DNA of 64,000 bases from Ifrita kowaldi (lineage: Eukaryota > Chordata > Aves > Passeriformes > Cinclosomatidae), in assembly GCA_013398055.1 (NCBI GenBank), contig VZRS01015041.1, positions 239,773-303,772 of the forward strand, given 5' to 3'. Below are positions 23,575-35,000 of this stretch, in pieces (the first letter of the stretch is position 1; each line of letters opens with the position of its first letter). The position numbers and the translations under genes are program-made. The notes under the pieces are model-generated. The model saw only the letters and a list, made by a program, of their open reading frames with translations, searched no databases and was not told the origin of the DNA.

Positions 23575-24000
23575 TTGAAATGCAGTGACCATGGACTGGT
23601 GGAGCTGAGATCCTTAGGGCAGCACAGTGAGCTCATTATCCTGGATTCCAGGAGAGCAGATTTGGCCCCTTAGGGATCTGCTGGGACAATCCCATGGGAT
23701 AAAGCCCTGGAGGGAAGAGGGGCCTGGCTAATATTCAAGGATCAGCTTCTCCAAGCTCAGCAGCCACAAATCCCAGCTCCAGCCACACCCAGAAGGCAAA
23801 GGCAGGGACTGGGGAAAGGAGGGAGAAGCTCAGGTTGGAACATCCAGGGAACCTGGAGGCCACAGATCCGTGGGGCTGATGAGATGCAGCCATGGCTCTG
23901 GAGGGAACTGGTGGAGGAAGTGGCCAAGCCACTTCCCCTCATATCCAAGAAGCTGTGGCAATCCAGTGAAGTCAAAGTGGAGAAAATCATTGATGAATGT
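23575..24000 (+). mobile_element. CR1 LINE ORF2 fragment, decayed and internally deleted
   Basis: One frame reads through three CR1 ORF2 landmarks in order. CSDHGLVEL at about 23581-23607 is the C-terminal SDH motif of the APE-type endonuclease. RRADLAP, IPWDKALEGRGA and WLIFKDQLLQAQ (to about 23760) belong to the endonuclease-RT linker. GADEMQPWLWRELVEEVAKPL and KKLWQSSEV (23875 to about 23968) match the start of the reverse transcriptase, where CR1 typically reads a GPD-MHPRVL type sequence. An in-frame stop lies at 23671-23673. The stretch between linker and RT is much shorter than in intact CR1, so a deletion that kept the frame is likely. The RT catalytic region is missing, so the copy is dead. 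Family assignment rests on remembered CR1 motifs. Confidence 0.8.
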
Positions 24001-24204
24001 CATGAAAAAACTACAAAGCTGCGTCGAGGCTTCTGGTGCTGTCTGAGTGTGTTACCAGTGGAAATTTGACCACGTTGTCAGCCCTTAACCCTCGGGATTT
24101 CCAGCCTCTGTTGGTGGCTCTGACCGAGGGAGGAGATGCTGCTGGGGAGGGCGGTGCTGCCAGGGCATCAAAGAGCAGTCCCACGTCAGGGGCAGGGTGG
24201 TGAT

Positions 24205-24267
24205 GACCTTTCTGTTCCTATTTAAGACCTTTCTGTTCCTATTTAAGACCTTTCTGTTCCTATTTAA
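24205..24267. repeat. 21-bp triplication
   Basis: Three exact copies of GACCTTTCTGTTCCTATTTAA lie head to tail. The same array appears at 25414-25476 in the second copy of the block. Confidence 0.95.
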
Positions 24268-24775
24268 GAGCTCAGGAAACTCTTTTATAGCTGAGCTGTC
24301 CCCCCGCTCCCTGCCCGGTTATCCCTGCAGTGCCAGGCGCCCGCAGAGCCGGCAGCCTGCCCTTCCCACCTGCCCACGGATCCTCCATGGATCATCTGTA
24401 AAACATTTCATGCATTTCTCGGGCGAGTCCCCACCCCGTCCCCGTTTCCTTCCGAGCCCCGCCGGAGCCGTGCTGGCAGCCCCTGAAGGAAACTGGCAGC
24501 GTCACAATGGAGCTTTATCAGCCCCGGACTGGAGATATTTCCCTTTAACGTGACCTGCAGGCAGTTCCCACACCACGCTGCTCAGGACCTCCCTCTCCTT
24601 CCCCAAGGCAATCCTGAGGTGTTTTGGGTGTCTATCAGACACCCAAAAGGGGCATTTTCCCTGACAAGCCAGAGCTGAGTGTAAGGCACAAGCCTAGCAA
24701 AAAAATCTCTGTCCTGGGACTTATCCAGCCATGAGGAACAGGGGAAATGTTGGGTGGTGAAACAAAGGTGAGCTA

Positions 24776-24920
24776 AATTCATCCCTAGATCTTCAATTCA
24801 TCCCTGGATCTTCAATTCATCCCTAGATCTTAAATACACCCCTAGAACTTCAATTCATCCCTAGATCTTCAATTCATCCCTAGATCTTAAATACACCCCT
24901 GGATCTTCAATTCATCCCTA
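24776..24920. repeat. 19-bp minisatellite, AATTCATCCCTAGATCTTC
   Basis: There are 7.6 units of 19 bp, with AATACACCCC variants in positions 4 and 7. The array is cut off by the N at 24921. The partner array at 25985-26079 has about five units followed by a degenerate one. Confidence 0.95.
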
Positions 24921-24921
24921 N

Positions 24922-25209
24922 GGAAGAGGGGCCTGGCTAATATTCAAGGATCAGCTTCTCCAAGCTCAGCAGCCACAAATCCCAGCTCCAGCCACACCCA
25001 GAAGGCAAAGGCAGGGACTGGGGAAAGGAGGGAGAAGCTCAGGTTGGAACATCCAGGGAACCTGGAGGCCACAGATCCGTGGGGCTGATGAGATGCAGCC
25101 ATGGCTCTGGAGGGAACTGGTGGAGGAAGTGGCCAAGCCACTTCCCCTCATATCCAAGAAGCTGTGGCAATCCAGTGAAGTCAAAGTGGAGAAAATCATT
25201 GATGAATGT
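24922..25209 (+). mobile_element. Second copy of CR1 fragment, cut at the join
   Basis: Identical to 23713-24000. It lacks the endonuclease SDH part because the duplicated block starts within the element. It is an assembly copy, not an independent insertion. Confidence 0.75.
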
Positions 25210-26079
25210 CATGAAAAAACTACAAAGCTGCGTCGAGGCTTCTGGTGCTGTCTGAGTGTGTTACCAGTGGAAATTTGACCACGTTGTCAGCCCTTAACCC
25301 TCGGGATTTCCAGCCTCTGTTGGTGGCTCTGACCGAGGGAGGAGATGCTGCTGGGGAGGGCGGTGCTGCCAGGGCATCAAAGAGCAGTCCCACGTCAGGG
25401 GCAGGGTGGTGATGACCTTTCTGTTCCTATTTAAGACCTTTCTGTTCCTATTTAAGACCTTTCTGTTCCTATTTAAGAGCTCAGGAAACTCTTTTATAGC
25501 TGAGCTGTCCCCCCGCTCCCTGCCCGGTTATCCCTGCAGTGCCAGGCGCCCGCAGAGCCGGCAGCCTGCCCTTCCCACCTGCCCACGGATCCTCCATGGA
25601 TCATCTGTAAAACATTTCATGCATTTCTCGGGCGAGTCCCCACCCCGTCCCCGTTTCCTTCCGAGCCCCGCCGGAGCCGTGCTGGCAGCCCCTGAAGGAA
25701 ACTGGCAGCGTCACAATGGAGCTTTATCAGCCCCGGACTGGAGATATTTCCCTTTAACGTGACCTGCAGGCAGTTCCCACACCACGCTGCTCAGGACCTC
25801 CCTCTCCTTCCCCAAGGCAATCCTGAGGTGTTTTGGGTGTCTATCAGACACCCAAAAGGGGCATTTTCCCTGACAAGCCAGAGCTGAGTGTAAGGCACAA
25901 GCCTAGCAAAAAAATCTCTGTCCTGGGACTTATCCAGCCATGAGGAACAGGGGAAATGTTGGGTGGTGAAACAAAGGTGAGCTAAATTCATCCCTAGATC
26001 TTCAATTCATCCCTAGATCTTCAATTCATCCCTAGATCTTAAATACACCCCTGGATCTTCAATTCATCCCTAGATCCTA
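24922..26079. repeat. False tandem duplicate, block 2 copy 2
   Basis: Second copy of 23713-24920. It begins inside the CR1 fragment and runs into unique sequence on the right, so the true locus is probably the left flank of copy 1 joined to the right flank of copy 2. Confidence 0.9.
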
Positions 26080-29000
26080 AATCCATGCCCAGAGCCTGTG
26101 CACAGGGGTGCTGGCAGCGCTTTGCTGGCAGCTCTTGGCTGCAGCCACATCCCCCACATGGAATGCCAGGTCCATCCCACATCGCTGCCAGGAAAAGGAG
26201 CACCAAGGCTGGAGAAGGCCCACACCAGGCTCCTGTTTCTATCCTCACCCTCCTCTCTGAGATTTGAGCACTCAAATCTCAGCACAAATGCAGTTTTCCC
26301 CTGTGAAAGCAGCACGGACATGGCAATTTATTCCCAGCTCATTCTTCAGCTCATTTTCTCCACTTTTAAATGAAACCCGTGGTCCTTGAGCACCCAATTC
26401 CCCCAGCCAAGGCTGGCCCTGGTGGGCAGGGATGCTCTGGTAACAGAGGCACAGGGGTGGAAATTACCACACAAGTGGGAACAGTTCTCATCATTTTAAT
26501 AATCTACGAGCAGAGGTAGAGATATTCCTAAACTATGATTTTATCATGATGGCATTGGTAGCAGAGATGTGTTTTACCTGAGGCTAGACAGCAGAGAAGG
26601 GAAGAGATTGTGTTTCCTTGACTACCTTTCATCTGCCTTAAAAAATATAATTTTCCTTTGTTAGCTGGTGTCTTTGGTTATTGCAAGTGAAATAACACAT
26701 CCTGAAGCCACTCATGTTGGTGGCCTTCCACCTTCTCTCTCTTCTCTCCACACAATTCCTGGTTCCCTCCTCCTCTCCATGCTCCTCTCCCCACATCTCC
26801 CTCCACACTTTGAACCAGGAAAAAAATTTCTTGGTTATTCACAAAAAGGAAGGAGAAAATATTTAATAAACAGGTGATGTGCAGGGATGGATTTTGACTA
26901 ATTGCCAAATGTTTATAAAAGCAATGGCTGTATTTCAGCTGGAGCTGGGCTGGGCCTGAGGGGAGGTTGAGGCCTCCAGGCCTGAGCTCCCTCCCAGCCT
27001 AAATTGCTGCTCATTGATCATCTCACCCCAAAAATCCCCTCTGTCTCCTCTGTCTCACCCCTGGGAACAAGAAAAGCATGGAAGAAGCAACAAGCTCTGT
27101 GTTGTTGACACATATTGAGCTAATTCAAATTCAATAATTTTGTCCAGATTGGATTTAAATAGATCATCTATATTTTTTTTTTGCTGCTGTTTGAGATGCA
27201 GTCGTTTTAAATAAACATTGTTATTGCCCTTAAGTGATCATTATCTGGCCCAAAGCAAAGCTCCAGAGGAGTGCAGGGGGCATTTAGGGAGTGAAAATCG
27301 GGAAATGAACCCATCCCGAGCTGCTGGGCAGGCCCTGATCCAGCCCCTGGCCCAGCCCAGCCGTGCTGGCACCACAGCAAGGACAGCAGGCAAACTGTCA
27401 CCAGGGAAAGAATCCTCATTTTTGTCCTTCAGCCCGCAGGAAGACAAGCTGCAGGTTCACTGAAAATTACTTTTCAGACAGTCAGGCCCTTCAGTGTCAA
27501 AATTCCTAATGTTTAGTCTACTTGGAGTGGGGGAAGCAAACACGGGGTTTTGTCTGTGCTCTGTTAATCCCAGGCACTCTTCTTCTCTCCTGGCAATCTT
27601 GGGAAAATCAATTTCTGTCTGGAAAGAACATTCCTGCAGCTGCTCTCGGCTCCTGCCGTATTTCAGGTGAATCAGAAGGGACTGTCCATGTTTTCCACCG
27701 GCCGTGCTGGCTCTTCCAGCCCTGTGCCCCTCGTGGGCCCGGCTCAAACAGGAATGTTCCAGTCCATTGCTTAAACATCTCCTTGATCCCTCCAGGGACT
27801 CCCTCACCCTCTTCATTTCTGGAGACCCTGCACTAAGAGATGCTCAAGAGCAAAGTTCCTCCCCGTGAGTTCCGCACTCAGGGTGTGATGAGCCATGAAA
27901 AGGAGCAGAAATGGAGAGGAGGAACCCCTAGGAGCTGTGTTGGCCAGCCAGGTTTCATCGCTGGCTCTGCAGCTTCCTACAGGCATTTGACGGGGTAAAT
28001 CCCCTGTGATTTGGTGTCTTGCAGCTCTGCCCCACACTCCCAGGGGCTGGGCTGGGCTGTTGGCAGCAGGGCCAAGGCTGCTTTGGGACTCCCTGACGCC
28101 TTTTGCAGTTGCTTCACCAGCTGGACACACGTGAGCCAGTCCCATTCTCTTCTAAAAGCCCCCTGAAATCCTCCCTCCAGTTTGTTGTAGAGATAACACT
28201 CAGCTTTGGGCTGCTGATCCTCTTTGGGATCGCTTTAATTGCAGTTTTCTGGCTGGCAGCCTCACTGCCAGTGATCACAGAGGAAGGAATGGTCAGAGAA
28301 GGAGGAAATTCATTCCTGTGGTGAGTACAGAGGCAATGGAGCCAAAAGTTTTAAGTCCTCCTCCAAATTGTGCTATAGATCCATTTCCTTTCTGCAGGGC
28401 AAACCATTTAACCTCTTTACCTGTTTGTCCTCATCTCCAAAATGAGGAAGGCAGAACTGACCCAGTTTTTATTATAAAGCCAAATGGTTTCAAAGCATTT
28501 TGAAGTCATTAAATAAAAGGCCTTGCAGAAGGACGATGCATTGCTCCTGCCACGCTGCCGTGGAACACGTAACAAGAGGTAAAATAGGAAATCAAGGGAA
28601 AGCTGAAATCCCTCCTGAAGCTTGTAAAGGTTCAGGCTCTGCCTTCAGATTCCAGTGTGAGAAGTGTCCTGAACATGCTACACATATTTAGGATGAAGAA
28701 GTAATCAAGCTGACAAAAAAGCAGCTGCCTGTCTCTCTGCTTGTAGAGGTTTTCACACCTTGGTAGCAGCTCCTGCCTTGGTGATAAACAGACACAGGCT
28801 CTGGGGGAGGTTTGGCTCCTCTCGTGAAGGCTGCCTCAGGTGAGGATCTGGCTCAAGGTTTTGCTCTGCTTTTTATTTTTCTTTTTCCTCGTACAGCTGA
28901 AGTTATTGCACCATAAAGCTGTTCAGGAGGGAAGGGTGGTGACAAAAAAGCAGTCTCAAGGTACATGGGGTGGAATTCAGCTCTTGGACATCAGAGCAGA

Positions 29001-32000
29001 GCTCACATGCACACCCTTTATGGGGTGCTTGGCTGCTCCATCGTTCCCAGCCTTGCTAAAAAAGGAACATTTAATTCTCCCCTTCAGCTTCAGCCACATC
29101 TGCCTGCACTTGTCTTAGAACAAGGCATTGCTCTTGCTGCTAGAAATTCATTTCGGGAGGTGTGGGTGCTATTAAGGTCAGGATCTGGATATGACACCTT
29201 GACTTGTGTGCACAAAACACCCTTGGAAGAGCTGGTAGAATTTCTAACTGGAGGAAGCTGGAAGAGCTGGTAGGAACTGGAGGAAGGTGAGAGAGGCAAC
29301 CCCAAGATCCAGATTTTACCCTGAGTATGAAATGAAATTAAATGTTGTGCGATCAAATCAAGACCCTGAAATTCAAGATCAAGAGCCACACAGATATTCA
29401 CTGCAAGCCCTGGGAAGAAGAGAGCACAGAGACTTGGTGAAGCTGCCCTGGAGGCATTTCACAGGGGGAAAAGCCGATCCTAAGATATGGAAAAAGAACA
29501 CAACCTCTTCTGGATGCCCCAGACACAACCTGAGCACAATTTCCACACAGACACGAGCCCCACATCTCCCCCTCTGGTCTCTGTAGAGCTGACCTGGTGT
29601 TTCCCAGTGCATTTATTTCAGTGGGATTGACATTTTTAATACAGTTCATTGTTCTCCTGGTGGGATTCCCAGCGTTAAAGTGTTTATCGATCCTGGGGAA
29701 AACAACTGCCCATGACAGGGGAAAGAAAACTAAATACAACGTTGATGCTGCTCATCTAGGACCCTCCTGGAGGAATTGTGCCTATTCATTCTGTGAGCAG
29801 GGGGTGTGTTCTGTGTTAATGTCCTAGATCCAAGCCCAGGATTTCATTCTTTCACAAGGTGCTCCCTCCTCTCCCACTTCCCCTCTCCCATCATCAGACA
29901 GCATCTTGGGTAGTAAAATGTTTTATAGGATTCTCTTGTTTCTTCAGGGAGAGGAAGACAATCATGACTGTCTATCCAAGATTAAAAGCTTTTCCTGTGT
30001 ATCCCTGTATTTAGCTCACTGGAGGCTGTTTTGTTTAGGCTTTGGGTTTTTTTCCAGGATGTTCTGTCTGCCTCCAGGGAATCTTGCAGACCATGGATCA
30101 CGCAGCTTGGGTGCTCCGAAAGCTGACCTGGAGCCACTCGGTTCAAACCAAGGGAGTTGCTTTATCCGTTGCTGGAAGGATGTGGAATATATTTATAATC
30201 ACAGCAGTATCTCCACCCTGTTCCCATCAGTAAACACGGCACACGGGGCAGCTCACCAAACAGGGCCTGCCAAAAAACAACCACGGCCAGGAGCAACCTC
30301 AAAACACGCTTGTCATGGGAATTTGGCCCAGGGCTGGGGGTCAGGGTCTGGTGCCACCCCTCTGTTACAAGTTCTGGAGAGCCTGTTGGAGGCAGGGCAG
30401 TGCTTGGAGCAGGATGGAGAAGGGGCTGGGGTGAGGGGATTCCAGCAGCACGGAGCAGAGCCCAGGTTAGGCTGCAGCCTTAGAGGATTTTTCTGCACAA
30501 TCTTAAACCTATCTTCAAAATCCCTTTGATGGACAGCACTTCGGGGCTTTTTCAGCCCAAATGATTTTTAAATTGTTGGGATGAAGTGAGCCAAACACCT
30601 CAGATGACATTCCTGGGCAGCTGGAAATTTGGCTTCTTCCAGTTGGTGTCAAAGCCTAATATTTATTTAAAGCCAGGCTTCATAGTGCTCGTTATGATAT
30701 TTAAATATTTTCTTGCAGTCTCAGGGAAGCTGCCAACTCATCTTAGCCAAACGTGACTCCTGCAGCCTGAAAGGATTGCCTGCTCACATGGAGCCCTTTT
30801 CTGGGGGACAGAATTAGGAGCACACTGAGTGATTTACACACTGCAGAGACAGCCAAGGCTGAGGAGCTGCTCAGGGCAGCAAGTGCTAACAGGATTATCA
30901 ATTCCAAAGCCAAAATCAGGCATCAAGGGAACAGCAGTGGCTTCATCACCCCTGTGGGAGCTGAGGCCAGGCCTGGCTGAGACACACAGGACACCCACCA
31001 AACAAACAAAAAGGATATACTGTAGAAATATCATGGAAACACAAGACAAAAGTATATAAAAATACGAAATATTAAATAGATAAAGTCCATCCCATGGCCT
31101 CGAGAGATGTTGTGCAGTTTTGCAGGCCCAGTCCCATGGCTGGTGCAGTACTAAAGGGTCTCAGTCCACCTCCAGACCCTGCACAGAGGACATGCTTTGG
31201 AGAAGTCCCTCTTGCAACCAGGAGACAGAGCACTGTGCACAGCAGCCCAAAACCTCATTGTGGGGAAGGCCAGAACGTCTGCGGCTGCTGTCCCAGCCTG
31301 AGGAATTCAGTGTTTATTCCGTTTCCTCCTTCCACGTCAGTGATAAAGTTCTGGTACATTTTGGAAGGAAAAGTAATCCCATTTCCCAGCTCTTGCTGCT
31401 TGCAAGCAACACACAGACACACGGACACACAAAAGCTGGAATCTAGCTCAAAACAAACCCAAAAACCTGACATCAGCACCTGGCACATCCAGGTAATTCC
31501 AAGAGCCAGAATCACCAACCCCTGGAGACAGCTCAGCTCTCACGCTGGTGTGAGCTCCCCACACAAATGTGGGAGACTCCAGGTCTGGAACACAATCCCA
31601 GCCCTGTCCTTCCCCTCATGCTGCTGGGAAGCCTCACAGCAGCTCCTGTGATGCTGCACATTTTTCCAGCTCCTGCTGAAGCCATCCTAATGTGGAAGTT
31701 GGAGCTGCAGCCACCTGCCATCGCTGTGCAAAGGAAAGGAAAGGAAAGAAGCATCTTTACGCCCAGCTAATCCATGGAACAATGTTATCCCCAAATCTCA
31801 TCCCAGTCAGGAGCTTGGCAGGGCTGTTCACACCAGGGGAGGGCCCAGGGCTGCACAGAACTCCATAAAAACCTGGGAATGTTCTGCCCCAAGGTGTCCA
31901 TCACTGCACATTTGCCTCAGGGAGCAGATGCACCAACAAAGCAGAACACTGGGTTTGGTCCTGATCTCAGCTATGGCAGGAATTCCTTTGTTTCTGTGTC

Positions 32001-35000
32001 TCCACAAGGATGGCCCTGTGTGTCACTGGAAGAATATCTGGTTTATTTATTTCCCATCTTTTCATCCCCACTCTCCATTTTTATAGATCTATTGGCATAG
32101 GAGCTGGATACTTCAGCAAATGAGGTTAACCTCTGACCATAAATTACTGCTCCCTCAGGAGGAAGTGGCCATAAAAAAGGAAACAGCCACAACTCCAGCA
32201 GAGAGCAGCAAAGGCAGAGAGACCAAGGGCTGTACAAATTACAAAACCACCAGCCCCTGAAACCCTTACCAGGGCTGGCCGTGCAAATAATAAAGTGTGA
32301 CATAAACACACACAAAACTGGACTCTGCCTGGCCAGAACAATCATTCGGATGCCAAGAAAAATAAGCAGCTTTCCCATTTTCCCTGGAGTTTCCTATATA
32401 ATGGCTCTCGGGGCCTCTGTCACATCAGGGACAACACGTGGCCAAAGACCACGGGCAGCTGAAGAGAGAAATGATCTAATCATCTGTAGCATTGCTTTGG
32501 ACTGTCATAGCATGCAGGAACAGGGGACAAGACAGCCCTTGGTAACAGGGGCCAGGATGAAACCTGAGGGGTTTTTCACTCTGCTGACAGTGAAAGCCCA
32601 GTCAGGTGCACTCTCAGATGTCCATCGAGATTTCCATGTCAGAATTGTGGGCTCATCCCACGGCCTGTGGCTGGGATTTACCTGTGGGACTTTACACGCT
32701 CATCTTGAGAGTGTTTAAAGGAATGAGAAAGAGATAAACACCTTCTTTCTCTTTAACTGAGCTCTGAGGCACCTCGGGCTGAGCTTCTGAGCATGGAGGG
32801 ACCCTAAAATTGCTGCCATTGGGATGAAAAGTTGCACAGGTCAGTTGAAAGAAGGGAAAGGAGAGAGAATGGAATTCTGCAGGGCTGTGACAGCAATTTG
32901 GGACCGAACTCCAGCAGCCCATGACAGACAACTCCTTGTCACTCAGTTTTATGGCCCAGACATGTACAGCAGCACAACTTCTGATTGTGCCAATCTGCAC
33001 TAATAGAAAACGCAGAAAATGCTCGTAGTTTTTAAACAATCTCTATAAAACAGTGTTAGATTTTTATACAGAACCTTGGTGCTTTCATGCCTATTAAATT
33101 TGAATACAGCAGATAAAACTGGCAGAAATTACCTCGTGAAATGCTCTTTGTTACATCTCTGTGTCAGTCTCCATCTGCCAGATTCTGCTACCTGGATGCA
33201 TTTTGAAGAGTCCCTTGCTCCTGAAACAGTCCCACAAGGTGGTGGGAACACTTCAGCATGCCTCTGATAGAGCAACAAACCCCTGCAGAACAAACAAATG
33301 TGCTCTGACAGAGCAGCAAAAACCCTGGAGTAATAAATCCAGCACCGGTGGGGAGCACAGATGTGCTGAGTCTCACCCCCACAACTGCACACCCCCAATA
33401 ATTATCTGTCTCCTTGGAAAGGAGACACGTGGCAATTTTCTGATCCTGCACCTTGCCTTTTTCACATGAATTACCATCATCTTCACCAAGGAAAGTGGAG
33501 GGATATCTCCCACCAGAAGTGAAAGCAACAGTCAAACCTTCCTGCTCTGTCAGTGTTGCAGCTCCCGACTGTTGGCTCCAGCAGGTGGAAATAGGAAGCT
33601 TCCCTGAAGGAAAGCCTCGAAGGACAGCTGGTTTCCTTAGTGCTCTGGGATAATGCTGGGAAGGAAGAGGCAGTTCTTGGCCTTGGAACAGCCCCATCAA
33701 CCCACGGGTGCTGGCAGGAGCCCTTGGTGGCTCAGTACCCAGGGCTGCCTCGAAAGAAGCTGCCAGGTCAATCCTTCTGCATGCTGAGGGTGTCCCCAGG
33801 GAAATCTCACCTGCACCGTGCCCCTTCATGGACCGTGAGCAACCCGGGGCAGTTCGCTCCTCTAAAAGTCACTCCTGATCCTGCAGGGATGGTAAACGAG
33901 AGCACTGCGGCATAGAGTAAGGGTGACACACTGTGTGGACACAGAGAAGTGCAAGTCCTCCCTCCTTCCCGACTTTTTTTCAGAGGTTTGGTCCTTTTTT
34001 TCGAACTCTGAGCGTGGACAGAGGCAAACCCAGGGCAGTCCCAGTGGAGATCTCCTTCGGGCCCCTCCTGAAAAAGGCTGAGGCTGCACTTTCACGCCAA
34101 GCACTCCCACCTTAGATGAAGCCAGAGCAAGAGGCAATAAATCTGAGGATGTCCCCGGACTCTGGAGAAGAAGAGAAAGTTTTCTGTGACCTACTCACTG
34201 CTGCCACAAACCTCTGAGTAACGAGAGACACACAGCAGCAGAGCAAATGCGCCTTTGGCTGCAGAAAATCCCCACAGCAGCCAGCGTGGATTCAACACTG
34301 CCGGGAGAAATGCAGCAAGCCTGGCTCGACGAGTTGGAGCTCAGAGAGCAGAGATGAAGCAGCAGTTTCATGGTGTGGCTTAATTTTTAAACCAGGCTGT
34401 GAATGTAACCCTTATCTGAAGGAAGTACAGCCTCACACGCAGCTACAAAGGTGGATCTCCACCCTCACTGCCAAACACAGAGATCGAGACAAATGCTTGG
34501 ACAAGGAGGCGATAAGGGAGTGAAGCAGAGGTGAGAAATGCACAAGCCAGTCCTCAGAGCCCACCTTGCCGATTTTTAAATCCTTGTTTTCCTACTGAAA
34601 GGCCTTGCTATTCCCACCTCTGTCATTCAGAGTAGGAAATCCCTTCATTCTTCCTGACGCCCAGAAGACAAAGAACGTCTGTACAGAAGAGCCTTGTGGC
34701 GTTGTTAGGAATACCCAGGCTTTTAAAAATCAGTTTGTCCTTTAAATGCTGGTGACCAGGCAGGTGCCTGGCCTGCAGAGAACACAGAGTTTGGGGGTTT
34801 TAAGGAAAAAGGAGCAGTGTTGTTTTCACCGTGAGCTTCACCTGTTACTGACCACCATGGGCAGGAACAAGCAGGATCCCCAGCCATGGGATTCGGGTTT
34901 TCCTGGGCTGCAGCTCCAGTTCAGCTTGCCAGGACCAGCTGGGCTCACGCCCACGCCAGGGCGCCATGGGAGGCTGCAGTGACATCCTTCTCCTGTTTAA

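Larger units (their letters stand above)
23713..24920. repeat. False tandem duplicate, block 2 copy 1
   Basis: This block recurs from 24922 with a constant offset of 1209 across at least 1080 bp without differences that I could see. It ends at a single N at 24921. The copies differ only in the 19-bp array at the right end (7.6 units here, about 5 in copy 2). That pattern is what two alleles of one locus placed in tandem would give. Confidence 0.9.
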
